A program made the position numbers and the translations under genes. Below are positions 27,002 to 36,941 of a DNA stretch of 64,000 nucleotides, one piece after another. This DNA is from Rhizobium lentis (GTDB lineage Bacteria > Pseudomonadota > Alphaproteobacteria > Rhizobiales > Rhizobiaceae), in assembly GCF_014200175.1 (NCBI RefSeq), contig NZ_JACHBD010000018.1:1-64000 (forward strand), read 5' to 3'. The number at the start of each line of letters is the position of its first letter. Within the stretch, counting starts at the first letter, position 1. The notes beneath the pieces were generated by a model. It searched no databases. It had not been told where the DNA came from and saw only the letters and a list, made by a program, of their open reading frames with translations.

Positions 27002-28024
27002 ATGGTAAATCTGACAAGACGCGCATTCACGATGACGACGACGCTTGGTCTCAGCGCCACGGCGCTCGGGTTTTCGATGAAGCGAGCGGCCGCAGCCGAA
27101 TATTCCCTCAAGTTCGCTTTTAACCTGGCCGAAACGCACCCGATCACCGTGCGCGCAAGAGAGGCCGCAGCGCGCATCCAGCAAGAGACCAACGGGCGGG
27201 TGGAACTGCAGGTCTACCCTAACAATCAGCTTGGCAGCGACACCGACATGCTGTCGCAGGTGAGAGCGGGCGGCATCGATCTGTTCCTGAACTCCGGCAT
27301 CAATGTCCTTTCGACGATGGTTCCCTCCGCATCAATCTACGGTCTCGGTTTCATTTTCCCGGACTACGACACGGTCTGGAAAACGATGGACGGCGAACTC
27401 GGTGTCGCACTGCACAAGCTCATCGAAAAAGTGAACCTCCTCCCGATGGAAAAAATGTGGGACAACGGGTTCCGGCACATCACGACCAGCACACATCCAG
27501 TCAACTCGCCGGCGGATCTCGCCGGCATGAAGATCCGCGTCCCAGTCGGAGCGCTATGGACCTCCATGTTCCAGACGTTTGGGGCAGCTCCGGCGTCCAT
27601 CAATTTCAACGAACTCTATTCCGCGCTTCAGACAAAGGTCGTCGACGGACAGGAAAATTCGCTGGCCAACATCAAGACCGCGAATATTGTCGAGGTCCAA
27701 AAATACTGCGCGTTGACCCGGCACATGTGGGACGCGTTCTTCTGCGTTGCCAACAAGCGCAACTGGGAAAGCCTGCCGGCAGATGTGCAGGATGTCGTAA
27801 GCCGCAACATCAATCAAGCCGCGCTCGATGAGCGTCAAGATATGGCCAAGTTGTCGGAGTCCCTGGAAGATGTCCTGGCCAAACAGGGCCTGGTGTTCAA
27901 TCAGCCCGATACCGAGCCGTTCAGGCAGAAACTCCGCGACGGCGGCTTCTACACAAGCTGGCGCGAAAAATATGGTGAGGAATTGTGGGCCATTCTCGAA
28001 AAGACGGTCGGCAAGCTTACCTAA
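27002..28024 (+). CDS. TRAP transporter substrate-binding protein (DctP)
   Basis: The 340-residue product begins with a possible Tat-type signal (LTRRAFTMTT, hydrophobic core, AAAA-EY cleavage region) and then the DctP fold: FAFNLAETHPITVRAREAA, QVYPNNQLGSDTDML and MKIRVP with the conserved Arg that pairs with a ligand carboxylate. The start is the ATG at 27002, which has GGAGGAG upstream. It lies 49 bases after the permease gene and should be co-transcribed with it. A terminator-like hairpin follows. Confidence 0.92.
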   Translation: MVNLTRRAFTMTTTLGLSATALGFSMKRAAAAEYSLKFAFNLAETHPITVRAREAAARIQQETNGRVELQVYPNNQLGSDTDMLSQVRAGGIDLFLNSGINVLSTMVPSASIYGLGFIFPDYDTVWKTMDGELGVALHKLIEKVNLLPMEKMWDNGFRHITTSTHPVNSPADLAGMKIRVPVGALWTSMFQTFGAAPASINFNELYSALQTKVVDGQENSLANIKTANIVEVQKYCALTRHMWDAFFCVANKRNWESLPADVQDVVSRNINQAALDERQDMAKLSESLEDVLAKQGLVFNQPDTEPFRQKLRDGGFYTSWREKYGEELWAILEKTVGKLT

Positions 28025-28066
28025 CGCCTAAGCACACCTCCCAGCGGCCGGTTGTCCGGCTGACTC

Positions 28067-28103
28067 CCGGGTCTCGTGAGGAATATCACGGGGCCCGGCC
28101 TTT
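28067..28103 (+). terminator. likely terminator after dctP
   Basis: CCGGGTCTCGTGA and TCACGGGGCCCGG form a 13-base stem with two imperfect positions and a 6-base loop. A short CCTTT follows. The stem is strong but the T-run is weak. Confidence 0.55.
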
Positions 28104-28378
28104 CGTGACTGTGTGACAGCGAGCCCGCCGGCGCTCGCAGATCGGCGGCGCGAGCTCTCGACAAAAACACTCGCCTTGAAGGGATTCGGACCGGCGACAC
28201 GTTGATGTCGAAGTCTAAGTAACTGAAGTACCAGTTGTTTCTCACCGCATTTCGATTTGGAGACGAAATCGTCGCTGCGGGTAAATGGCACGTCGACTCA
28301 TACCAGGTATGCTTTTCTTTCCATCGCTCGCTCCGATTAACGCGCCGCCTCGGAGATGACGCGTTTCTCGGCGCCGTG

Positions 28379-31300
28379 TCACAGCTCGACCGCACTTTCC
28401 CGAGCAAGGGCGTGAACTGCGTCAAGCGCCGGCCCCATGCACAGGATCTCGGTGATCCGGCGCACCGTCTTTGCGAAGTGCAACATCTCTTCCCCACGAA
28501 GCGGTCGTCCCATCACCTCAGTTTCTCGGTAGGAGAGCCACTTCTTCAGCACCGGATAACCACCTAGGGTATAGCTCCAAACTTTCGCGGGAACGGCCAA
28601 CCAGCCGGCCGCGCTATTGATATGAACATCGACGGCACCGCTGCCTAGGAGGGTCAGCACAGTGTCGAGATCGAGGTTGTGCCTGCTTCCGATCAGTGCG
28701 AGGGCCTCTCGCTCTTCATCAGACCATGGACGCTCCGTCACAGACCCAGCACCCGGCATTACAAGACGAGTACCGTTGGGCTTGCGCTGCACCGATCCCC
28801 AACCGACGGTGACCTCGTTGGTCGAACCATGTGGCAGTCCTAGCGTTGCAAGCCCCGGGCGCAGCGAGCCCCGTGTCACGCCATCGATGTCTACTTCGGC
28901 ATCCAGCAGCGCACCTAGGAAGATCCCAAGATCCGCGGACGACTTAAACACCTCATCGTCACCCGGGAACGGGATGCGAGGCCAGTCGATGCGGAGTGCA
29001 TCCATATTTCCAGCTTCATAACTCGGAGCGTTCAGGGTCGCGACGATGTGGTCGAAAAGCTGTTGGGGAGTGAGGTCACGCTGCGCGAGAGCCTGCTTGA
29101 CCGATCGTGAGACGTTCGGTTCGATGTTTTGGCTGTCCTGTCGGACGACGGCCGGGAAGATAGAGACATTACTTTCCACCAAGTGGTGATCGCCCAGGGC
29201 GCTGATCATCTGGGGGCGGTAGAACACTCCCATCCGGTTGCGCTCACCCGCCGTGAGGAAGCGGTTCCCAGCCCCCACGTTCGCGGCGAACTCGGGCCGC
29301 TCACGGTCGATGAGATCGGTGTCGGTCCGCCAATAAGCCCAGCGCACGTCGAAAGGACGATAAGCGTAACGCACGATTTGGCCACCATCGTGATTCGCGG
29401 CCATTAGCGCCGCGCGGGTGTTCGTCGGCTTGTAATTGCCAGAAGCGTTCATCAAAGCCGGATAGGACTTCGCTAGCTCGGCGTCGCTAACCTTGGGGTC
29501 GAAGTACCGTCCGATGCGCTTCTCCAGCACGTCCCTGTCGATGCCGATCAGAAACTCATCCCGGCTCGTCTTCACACCGGGAAAGCTGACCGGAAGGAGC
29601 TGGGGCAGCGCGGGCCAGTCGAAGTAACCCGCGCCGACGGAGGATGGCATGAACTGCAGGCGCATCGAAAGCGAGGGTTGAACAACCTCGTAGAGCTGGT
29701 GCGGATTAGCTTCAGCGGTCGCGGCCAGTGTCGCGCGCTTAGCAACGCCCCAGAGGTTTCGGAACTCGATCGAACTCGTCGGCTGGTGATTCAGCTTGCG
29801 CACCATAGTCGCGATCGCCGTGCCGACCTGTATGCCGGTTGTGTTTGCCGGCGTTGAGAAAACCGACGGATCGGGCAGACCCTCCGGCGTCTTTTTGCCA
29901 GTTTTGTATTTGTCCCCGTTCAAGCAATCGATCGTGATACTATCGAACACGTTTAGGTACCGCTCCCGCATGCCTGTGCAGCTCAAGCTGTCGAGCCAAC
30001 CGTAGTTGGAGATGAACGAGATCACGCCCTCGCCGGTCTTCTCAGCTATGCGTCGCTCGGCCATTCGGAAGAAGCGGACGTAGAGTTCATTTAGTCCCTG
30101 ACCTTGGGGCGCGGCGACCTTATTGACCTTACGGTATTCGTCCGATAGCGCACGCTCCTCGGAGTTGTCGGAAATGCCGGCGAAGCCATCGTAGGGCGGG
30201 TTGCCGAGTACCACCAGAATGGGGCGGGACTGCTTCACGGCGTCGGCTGACGCACGCTCGGCTTCCAGCTCCGGGAAAGGCAGCGGCTTGTTCGTGTGCG
30301 GCTCCCAGCCGGTCAGCGCATTGGTCAGATAGATCGCAGGACGCTGGTCCTCTGCGAGAGGCGCATTCATATGGGCCAGGGTCATGCCAGCTTGCATGTG
30401 CGCCACCACGAACGGCGCGGGCATGATCTCGAAGCCGAAGACCCGATCCGTTGCCGCGGCGCGGAGCTTGTCCGCTAGGGCGCTTCCAAGGCCGTGACCC
30501 TGAAGGTTGTGCTCGATGCGGCGCAAGACGGCGTTGACGTAGCCTCCAGTTCCGCAGCACGGGTCGAGCACGTAGACGCGCTCGTCCGCCAGACCGTCGG
30601 GGATGCCGAGTTCGTCCTTCAGTGTGCGATCGACCCGCGCGACCATGTAGTCGACGATCTCGGCCGGCGTATACCAGACACCGAACTGTTTGCGGAGCTG
30701 AGGATCGAAGGCTTCGAGGAACGGCTCGTAGAAATATTGGACGGCTTGGCCCTCCTCGAAGCGCCTGAGGAATTCGGCGGCTTCGACACGGTTGAGGGTG
30801 TTGCCCGTCCAGTCCAGAACCTCGACTAGGTCAAGCTGCTTGATACTCTTGGGGGATGTCAGCTGCTGAAAGAGCGCCCCCCACGAAGGGGACGTGAAGA
30901 TTCCAAGCCGCCGAGTGCCAGTCGAATTTGGCTGGAACCCGCGGCGTCGACCGCGCCCAGATTACCCATGATGAGAAGAGGCCATAGAATAGAGTTTGCA
31001 CGAGGGTGGATCGGAAGAAATGGTCCCCCTTCTCCTCGTCGAACGTGATGCCGAGCGCATCCTCTAGAGCCGATCGAACAGTCTTCAGCGCGGGAAGATC
31101 GCCGGCTGCCTCGACGCGTGACAGAGCATCCCGCGCATAGGAGGCGAGAAACCAGGCGACATCCTTCGGTCGGACAAGGGCTACGTTCTGCGTTAGCGCC
31201 CGACGCAGATATTCCACAAGACCGCGCCCGACCGCCTGCGCCGTCTCGGAAGGCGTCTGCACTATGTTCCAGAACTCTGCTGCGCTGTCGGCGAGGCGAA

Positions 31301-31727
31301 AGCCTTCAAGGCGCAGCGCGTCGCCGCCAGGCCCTTCGCCGATGAGCTGGAATGCGCGCAGATTACAGACCAATATGAGGCGGTAGACGCCAAAATACTT
31401 GCTGACCTGATCCGGTGTAGACTTAAAAAGGGACTCGTCGGCTACGGGCTTCAGCTCGACGACTCCGCGTTCTGGAAGCTGCCCTTTGCGTGGCTCGCCC
31501 TTTTGCAGCTGGCTAATGGCGAAGAGCCCGTAATCGGGACTGTCGGCACCCGCGTCGGCGAGCTGCGACAGCGCCAACACCTTGGGCGAGAGGCTATTCC
31601 CCACGCGCTCGAACAAGGTATGGAGCGCGGGATAATAAGAAGTCTCGGGCGTGCCGGCTCCGAGGGCATGAACTCGCCGCACGGACTCGAAGAAGTCCTC
31701 CGCAATCTGGATCGGATCGTAACTCAC
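28379..31727 (-). pseudogene. Type ISP/IIG-like restriction-modification enzyme, frameshifted
   Basis: The 5' frame (31727-30831) encodes about 298 residues with a PD-(D/E)xK-like pattern (DSPDYGLF then GVVELKP), suggesting a nuclease domain. The 3' frame (to 28379) continues with FGVWYTPAEIVDYMV, the SAM motif DPCCGTGGY and the adenine methyltransferase motif NPPYDGF, then a long target-recognition-like region. The frames join if one base is removed from the CCCCC run (30851-30855), giving ADIPKSIKQLDLVEV. Intact length would be about 1115 residues, a single-chain restriction and N6-adenine methylation enzyme without a helicase. The internal ATG at 30646 could still give a methylase-only fragment. 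Confidence 0.8.
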
Positions 31728-32040
31728 GCCGCCTTAATCCTTCCGTCCTTCGATCGTTTGCGCCCACGCCGCGGATCTTGTCGTCAGCGTCATTTCTGCC
31801 TCGACCGCCAATCAGCTCCGCTTCGGTTGTTGAATAGATGACACTCGCGGCCAAACAAACGTCGCCGTCATTAAACCGTAGATCGCACGGAAATCGTTAA
31901 TATCCCTTTGATTCAAGACCAACTGGTCGGAAGGAGATTCCGCCGACGCCTCATCGGCACAATCGTTCGTTTTTTAATCGTTTGGTCACCATAGCAAATC
32001 AAGGTAGATTCAACCGCCGCTTTGCATGAAGGGTCTCGCC
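31728..32040. other. intergenic region between divergent R-M gene and three-Cys-motif gene
   Basis: About 310 bases with low GC near its right side (a poly-T stretch at 31970-31976). No gene is seen. It presumably contains divergent promoters. Confidence 0.4.
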
Positions 32041-32874
32041 ATGGCGATGAATTCAACAATTGAATGGACTGATCACACCTTCAATCCATGGACCGGTTGC
32101 ACGAATATCAGCCCGGGATGCGATCATTGCTACGCCGAAGCGTGGTCGAAGCGGTCAGGGCAAGTCAAATGGGGTAACTCGCCGCGCAAGAGAACGACCG
32201 ACAGCTATTGGCGATCGCCGCATATCTGGCAGCGCAAAGCGGCGGAGTTCGCCGCCGCTCACGGCCGTAGGCAGAGAGTTTTCTGCGCATCGCTGGCAGA
32301 TGTGTTCGATAATCAGGCTGACCCTGCTTGGCGTATCGACCTCTTCAAGGTAATTCGTGCAACACCTTCACTTGATTGGCAGCTCCTCACAAAGCGTCCG
32401 CAGAACATCAAGAAGATGCTGCCGCCTGATTGGGGGGCTACTGGGTATTCAAACGTGTGGCTCGGCTTTACGGCCGAAGATCAGGTTCGCTTCGATCAGC
32501 GCAAACACTTCATCAACGAGGTCCCCGCCCAAGTCTGGTTTGTTTCTTATGAGCCCGCAATCGGTCCCCTTCGCATTTCAGAAGCAGATCCAAAGCCCGA
32601 TTGGCTGATCAGCGGTGGCGAAAGCGGTCCTGGTGCGCGCCCAATGAAGTGCAGTTGGGTCAGGGACATTATCGAAGATTGTGATGCTCTCGGGATCGCT
32701 GCCTTTCACAAGCAGTGGGGCGCTCCGGGTAACAATCCCCTCGTACAGGAGAAAGGTATCTCCCCCGCAGAGATCAAGGATATTGATCCATTCGGCAAGG
32801 GTGGTGGTCTCTTGGACGGAAGACTAATCAGACACTTTCCGGCTGGTGATAAGAAAAACGTAAACGCGGCCTGA
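32041..32874 (+). CDS. three-Cys-motif protein (DUF5131, phage Gp37/Gp68 family)
   Basis: This 277-residue protein begins IEWTDHTFNPWTGCTNISPG and has three cysteines spaced C-x5-C-x2-C (GCTNISPGCDHCYAE) near residue 25, reminiscent of radical-SAM cluster ligands. The later segments WQLLTKRP, VWLGFTAED and ISGGESGPGARPM are typical of DUF5131. The family is found on phages and plasmids and is regularly paired with the next gene type (TcmP). The biochemical role is unknown. The start is placed at the ATG at 32041 (GAAGGG upstream); ATGs at 32026 and 32047 are alternatives. Confidence 0.88.
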   Translation: MAMNSTIEWTDHTFNPWTGCTNISPGCDHCYAEAWSKRSGQVKWGNSPRKRTTDSYWRSPHIWQRKAAEFAAAHGRRQRVFCASLADVFDNQADPAWRIDLFKVIRATPSLDWQLLTKRPQNIKKMLPPDWGATGYSNVWLGFTAEDQVRFDQRKHFINEVPAQVWFVSYEPAIGPLRISEADPKPDWLISGGESGPGARPMKCSWVRDIIEDCDALGIAAFHKQWGAPGNNPLVQEKGISPAEIKDIDPFGKGGGLLDGRLIRHFPAGDKKNVNAA

Positions 32875-32913
32875 TCTTGACAGGTCTGTAACACAATCGC
32901 AACCTGCTGTTGA

Positions 32914-34185
32914 TTGACAACAGGAGGCGCGACAATCGCTGAATTCGGCTGGAAGATAGGTTCAACGCCTCCTTCGTTGAGCGCGCACAGTGATGCAAAG
33001 CTTCGACTGATCGCGCGTTATCTGGAAAGTTACTTTCCCGCAATTCTTGTAAATCATGCCCAGGACCGGCAGCGCATCACTCTCGTTGATGGCTTTTGCG
33101 GTGGCGGGAGATTTACGGACGATGGTTCGATCGTAAGCGGCACCCCATTTTTGTTTCTCGAGGCCGTCGCGAAAGCAGAGCGGATAGCAAATGCCGGTCG
33201 AAACAAGCCTTTGAAGATCGACGCAGAATACCACTTCGTCGACAGCAAACGGGATCACGTCGAGTTTTTGCGGGCGGAGCTGATAAAAGCCGGTTACCTG
33301 GACCAGCTTGACCGATCGATCTTCCTTTACAACGCCGACTTTGAAACCGTATTTCCGGATATCTGTCGTCGTATCGAAGGCCGGACCAAGCGCGGGGTTG
33401 GGCGGTCAATCTTTTTGCTGGATCAGAAAGGCTACTCCGACGTTGCTTTCGAAACGGTTCGGATGATTTTGCGCTTTAGCGCAGCAGAATGCATCCTCAC
33501 GTTTGCGGTCGGTTGGCTGATCGACTATCTGACCGACAAGCCACAGACGTTGAAGCGCGTTTCACCCATTGAAATATCGGAAGAGCAACTTCGCGAATTT
33601 CTCCGCTTCAAGGACGAGCAAGGTGGACGATACGTCATTCAACGTCTGCTGTTGCGGCACATCGCCGATGCAACCAAAGCCAAATTCCAAAGCCCATTTT
33701 TTCTTCGCTCGAAGGAAGCCCGAAAGGACCTATGGCTGGTTCATTTGTCAAACCATCTCAAGGCACGGAATGTGATGGTCGACAGCCACTGGCTGATCAA
33801 TAACCAGTCCTTGCATCAAGGGCATGGCGGCTTGGAAATGTTGGGCTTCAACCCAAACATCGATCCGGACAGTGCTCCAGATTTTTGGTTCGGCGCCAAA
33901 GACGAGGAGGTTATGAAAGACCGCCTTGCTGAAGACTTCATGCGAAGAATGCGCGACGCGCATGGCAGCATCTCGGTTGCATACGGAGATTTCGTCACTT
34001 CCATCGCCAACGAAACGCCTGCTCGCCTCGCCGATATTGATCAGGTGACGGCATTCCTCGTCGAGGAAAAAGAGCTGGACCTCCGGAACGAAGGTAATGG
34101 AACGAAACGGACGTCTGCTCCTGTGTACAAGGACACAATCGGTGTCGCTCAGCAACCGAAGCTTTGGTCGCTAAGCAGCAGATAG
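32914..34185 (+). CDS. tcmP: three-Cys-motif partner protein TcmP
   Basis: About 416-423 residues. It matches the three-Cys-motif partner family: KLRLIARYLESYFPAIL, VDGFCGGGRF (a SAM-methyltransferase-like glycine motif), YHFVDSKRDHVEFL and FLLDQKGYSDV. The family is defined by its linkage to DUF5131 genes and its activity is unknown. The start is odd. The first in-frame canonical codon is TTG at 32914, but a perfect AGGAGG at 32922-32927 sits 7 bases before an in-frame ATC at 32935, so initiation may be non-canonical or the start codon mutated. It lies 39 bases after its partner gene and is probably co-transcribed. Confidence 0.85.
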   Translation: MTTGGATIAEFGWKIGSTPPSLSAHSDAKLRLIARYLESYFPAILVNHAQDRQRITLVDGFCGGGRFTDDGSIVSGTPFLFLEAVAKAERIANAGRNKPLKIDAEYHFVDSKRDHVEFLRAELIKAGYLDQLDRSIFLYNADFETVFPDICRRIEGRTKRGVGRSIFLLDQKGYSDVAFETVRMILRFSAAECILTFAVGWLIDYLTDKPQTLKRVSPIEISEEQLREFLRFKDEQGGRYVIQRLLLRHIADATKAKFQSPFFLRSKEARKDLWLVHLSNHLKARNVMVDSHWLINNQSLHQGHGGLEMLGFNPNIDPDSAPDFWFGAKDEEVMKDRLAEDFMRRMRDAHGSISVAYGDFVTSIANETPARLADIDQVTAFLVEEKELDLRNEGNGTKRTSAPVYKDTIGVAQQPKLWSLSSR

Positions 34186-34339
34186 CGAATGGAGGCAGGA
34201 CGACTTCCAATACTGAAATCCTGATGTTTTCGGGTTTGCGTCCAGCGCTGCGTCAATCCAAAGCTTCCATTTTTAAATCGCGTCAGACATGCCCGGTGTC
34301 ACGCAGTGACGTTCGACTGGTGTTGAAGCATGCGTAACT

Positions 34340-35062
34340 TCACTTCGTCAGCCATTCTCCATAGGCGTCAATGTCGATCATCGGAACCGTGCCGCTGAAC
34401 TGAAGGCGCGAGATCAGCTTGAACAGGAACGCGGTCGCCGGCTTACTCTCTGGGACGAAGTCGTAATTCGTATTGTCTTGCCATATGAAGTGCCCATGGG
34501 ATGCGATACAGCCCATGTTCAAGCGGCGGCCTCCGTCGCCGGCGAGCAAGACCTTCTCCAGCGACATACCCATCGCTGGCGTCCACTCACTCTCAAAAGT
34601 CAGGATGCCGCCAATAATGGGGATGAGAGGCTTGGGCGGATAGACGCCTCCGGCGTGTGGAATCGGCAAGCTCGTACGATGCAGCTTTCTAACGGTCGCC
34701 ACCTTGTCCTGCGCGTAGCGAACAAGCTGCGCGTCTGCTGTCTGCTTGGCTTCGAAGACGGCATAAACGCTTTCGGCCGGGATTATGGTCTGGCCTTCGT
34801 AATTAAAGATGAATGGCGAATACTGGCGGTCGAAAACCACAACGTCTATCTGATCGCTGAACGTGCCAAGGCTGTCGACGACAAAGGCCTTGGCAACGCG
34901 GTATCGCTCCGGCAGGTACTTCTCGAGAAGGCTGATCCAGATGTTCTCGCTCGCGTCGCCTTTCGTTCCCGAATGGTGAAAACTTGCACGGGCGGTCGCC
35001 AGCTTCTGCTGGATGTCGTCGTGAAGCGATGAAAGAAGCTGTGCCAGAGACCATCCGGACAT
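34340..35062 (-). CDS. nucC: CBASS effector nuclease NucC
   Basis: The 240-residue protein closely resembles NucC, the trimeric DNA endonuclease activated by cyclic tri-AMP in type III CBASS. The metal-binding catalytic residues are at the family positions: Asp73 (in QIDVVVFDRQY), Glu104 and Lys106 (in FEAKQT). The C-terminal GTVPMIDIDAYGEWLTK is also characteristic. On activation it assembles into hexamers and degrades host DNA, causing abortive infection. The ATG at 35062 lies 15 bases after the CD-NTase stop. It is the last gene of the operon. Confidence 0.93.
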   Translation of the reverse strand: MSGWSLAQLLSSLHDDIQQKLATARASFHHSGTKGDASENIWISLLEKYLPERYRVAKAFVVDSLGTFSDQIDVVVFDRQYSPFIFNYEGQTIIPAESVYAVFEAKQTADAQLVRYAQDKVATVRKLHRTSLPIPHAGGVYPPKPLIPIIGGILTFESEWTPAMGMSLEKVLLAGDGGRRLNMGCIASHGHFIWQDNTNYDFVPESKPATAFLFKLISRLQFSGTVPMIDIDAYGEWLTK

Positions 35063-35077
35063 GTCGATTACCTCGGA

Positions 35078-35980
35078 TTATGAGAGCGGGAATTTAGGTC
35101 CAAACAACGTTCGCCATGCCTTGAGCGCATCACCGTTGCGTCCTTGCTTGGCGAGGTTGATCGCGCTTCTGGCATCGCGGCTGGCGGCTAGAAGGAGATC
35201 ACGGGCGCGCTGTTTTCGCGTCGCGTCCATGCCCTCGCTGATCGGCGGACCCAGGCCGGCCGGATCGGCCCATGTGTCGAAGACGCGGTCTGCAAGCGTC
35301 GAGAATAGCCCCTCGATCTCGTAGTCGAAACGGCCCTGCCATCCGCCGTATAGGCACTGAAGCGCCATGACCTCGATCAGGAACGACGGCTTGACGGGCT
35401 TGTCCGATCCGTGACGAGGGTTGTTGTTCCAGTATTTGACCATCCGAACGAGACCCTTCCATTCGTTTGAAAAGGCCTGATGCGCTGCGGTCGCCTTCTC
35501 GGCGTGGATTTTCGGATTGGTCTTGATCCACTTTCCATTGTCGGTGTCGGGAATTTCGTAATCGTCGCCCGATGCAAAGGCGGGCACGACATCAACGCTG
35601 AGGATGCGGTAATCCGTGTTGTCCTCGGCGTCGACGACGACACCAAAGTCGACGTTCGCTGAGCGAGCCTGTTTACGGACGGCCTTTTCGCCGTATTTAT
35701 CGACGAGAGCCTTATGGAAATCGTCGATGACGACCGACGGAGCCTTGTCCCTGTAATCCTTCTCGCTGTCTTTGAGAACGAAGAAAATATCGATGTCCTT
35801 CAATGGCTTGGTTTTGGTATGCCGCTTGTAGGACCCCGTCAGGAAACTGTTGGCAATCGCGAACTTGGTGACGAGATAATCGCGGACCTCATTCTGACGG
35901 GTCGATGCGTTCTGCTGCTCGCGGTCGTTCAACTCGAGCCGGGACTTGAACTTGCGGAAGGCTTCGTCAGTGGTCAGCAT
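35078..35980 (-). CDS. CBASS cyclic-nucleotide synthase (CD-NTase, CdnC/CdnD-like)
   Basis: This 300-residue enzyme has the nucleotidyltransferase signature: Gly49-Ser50 in FLTGSYKR, Asp62 and Asp64 in KDIDIFFVL, and a third acid, Asp130, in SVDVVPAF. It should make a cyclic oligonucleotide, most likely cA3 because the effector is NucC. The C-terminal AWRTLFGPKFPL matches clade C/D CD-NTases. The ATG at 35980 has GGAGAAAG upstream and overlaps the HORMA stop as TGATG; a TTG at 35995 is rejected. Activity is expected to depend on the HORMA protein encoded just upstream. Confidence 0.92.
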   Translation of the reverse strand: MLTTDEAFRKFKSRLELNDREQQNASTRQNEVRDYLVTKFAIANSFLTGSYKRHTKTKPLKDIDIFFVLKDSEKDYRDKAPSVVIDDFHKALVDKYGEKAVRKQARSANVDFGVVVDAEDNTDYRILSVDVVPAFASGDDYEIPDTDNGKWIKTNPKIHAEKATAAHQAFSNEWKGLVRMVKYWNNNPRHGSDKPVKPSFLIEVMALQCLYGGWQGRFDYEIEGLFSTLADRVFDTWADPAGLGPPISEGMDATRKQRARDLLLAASRDARSAINLAKQGRNGDALKAWRTLFGPKFPLS

Positions 35981-36477
35981 CAGTTCTTTCTCCAATATGC
36001 AGCGCTCCCGCCCAGACCACTGTGCTCGATCGTCGAGCCGAGGCTGTGGCGAACGAAACCGTCTGTCGAACGATATGCGCCAATGCTCCAGCCCGGAACG
36101 TCGGGCCGACCAGGCTTCGTCTTCATAAGAATGTCGTAGGACGCGTCGGATGGCGCAACGCCTGCTTTGCGGATGTGATATTTGAGCTGGTCAGTGTCGG
36201 TCCAGAAGCCGCCGCCGCCGTTCCAGCTGTAGACGATATCGATATCCCAGCGGACGATAAGCGCGCCGGTCCTCTTGTTGTAAACCTCGAGAACAACCCG
36301 CTCCAAGTCCTGGGTACCAAGCCAGGTTTTCAGGGCCCGCATTTTGCTTTCCCAGCTGTTCGCGAGCTCGGCGGGATCGAGACCGCTGAGGCGGATGATG
36401 TCCTTGAGGCTCTTGAGGATGTTGTCGGCCACATAAGTGACCGAATGTGTATAGGTGTTGACGGCAACTGTTGTCAT
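35980..36477 (-). CDS. bacterial HORMA-domain CBASS activator (Cap7-like)
   Basis: The 165-residue protein has the pattern of bacterial HORMA proteins (TYTHSVTYVADNILKSLKDI, VVLEVYNKRTGALIVRWDI, and a C-terminal safety-belt region). In type III CBASS the closed HORMA form binds a phage peptide and activates the CD-NTase, and TRIP13 reopens it. It overlaps both neighbours: ATGA at the 5' end with the second HORMA gene and TGATG at the 3' end with the cyclase gene. That tight coupling supports a stoichiometric complex. Confidence 0.88.
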   Translation of the reverse strand: MTTVAVNTYTHSVTYVADNILKSLKDIIRLSGLDPAELANSWESKMRALKTWLGTQDLERVVLEVYNKRTGALIVRWDIDIVYSWNGGGGFWTDTDQLKYHIRKAGVAPSDASYDILMKTKPGRPDVPGWSIGAYRSTDGFVRHSLGSTIEHSGLGGSAAYWRKN

Positions 36478-36941
36478 GAGCCGAGAAACCCTTTCGGATC
36501 GATCACGAACGCTTGGGCGTCCGCCTTTGCGGTTTCGCTGCCGGTGCTCTCTGCGCTATCGCGCGCGGTGATCCGGGAACTGTGTTTCTTGAGGGAACTG
36601 ATGACCCAATCGAGATCGTCCGCGAGGCACGGAAGCGAAATCGACCAGTCGCCCTTCAGAGGGTCGTATCCAAGGGTGTCTTCCTTGGCATCCGATCCAT
36701 CGATCGCGTCATCGTCGTACAGGCAGTAGATGCGCGTGCGCGGGCCATCGCATGTAACGACGATCGCTGCGTCGTTGGTAGCCTGATCAGCGATCATGCT
36801 CGCCGCCGTGCCCGCTATGGCCAGAAGTTCGTTGCGGTTGGCACCGGTTTTCCCCTGCGTCAAAAGATCGACGATAGCTTGCCACGTATCTATCGCGTCC
36901 CGATGCGGCGTACTGCGGAAGGAGCGGGCGTAGGTGCTCAT
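36474..36941 (-). CDS. second HORMA-like CBASS protein (Cap8/HORMA3-like)
   Basis: This 155-residue protein resembles the divergent second HORMA proteins that accompany some type III CBASS operons. It lacks a catalytic motif; the middle reads RTRIYCLYDDDAIDGS and the C-terminus is Asp/Ala-rich. In two-HORMA systems this subunit is thought to provide the peptide segment recognised by the first HORMA protein. The ATG at 36941 overlaps the TRIP13 gene stop (ATGA). Assignment rests mainly on position, size and weak sequence character. Confidence 0.7.
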   Translation of the reverse strand: MSTYARSFRSTPHRDAIDTWQAIVDLLTQGKTGANRNELLAIAGTAASMIADQATNDAAIVVTCDGPRTRIYCLYDDDAIDGSDAKEDTLGYDPLKGDWSISLPCLADDLDWVISSLKKHSSRITARDSAESTGSETAKADAQAFVIDPKGFLGS

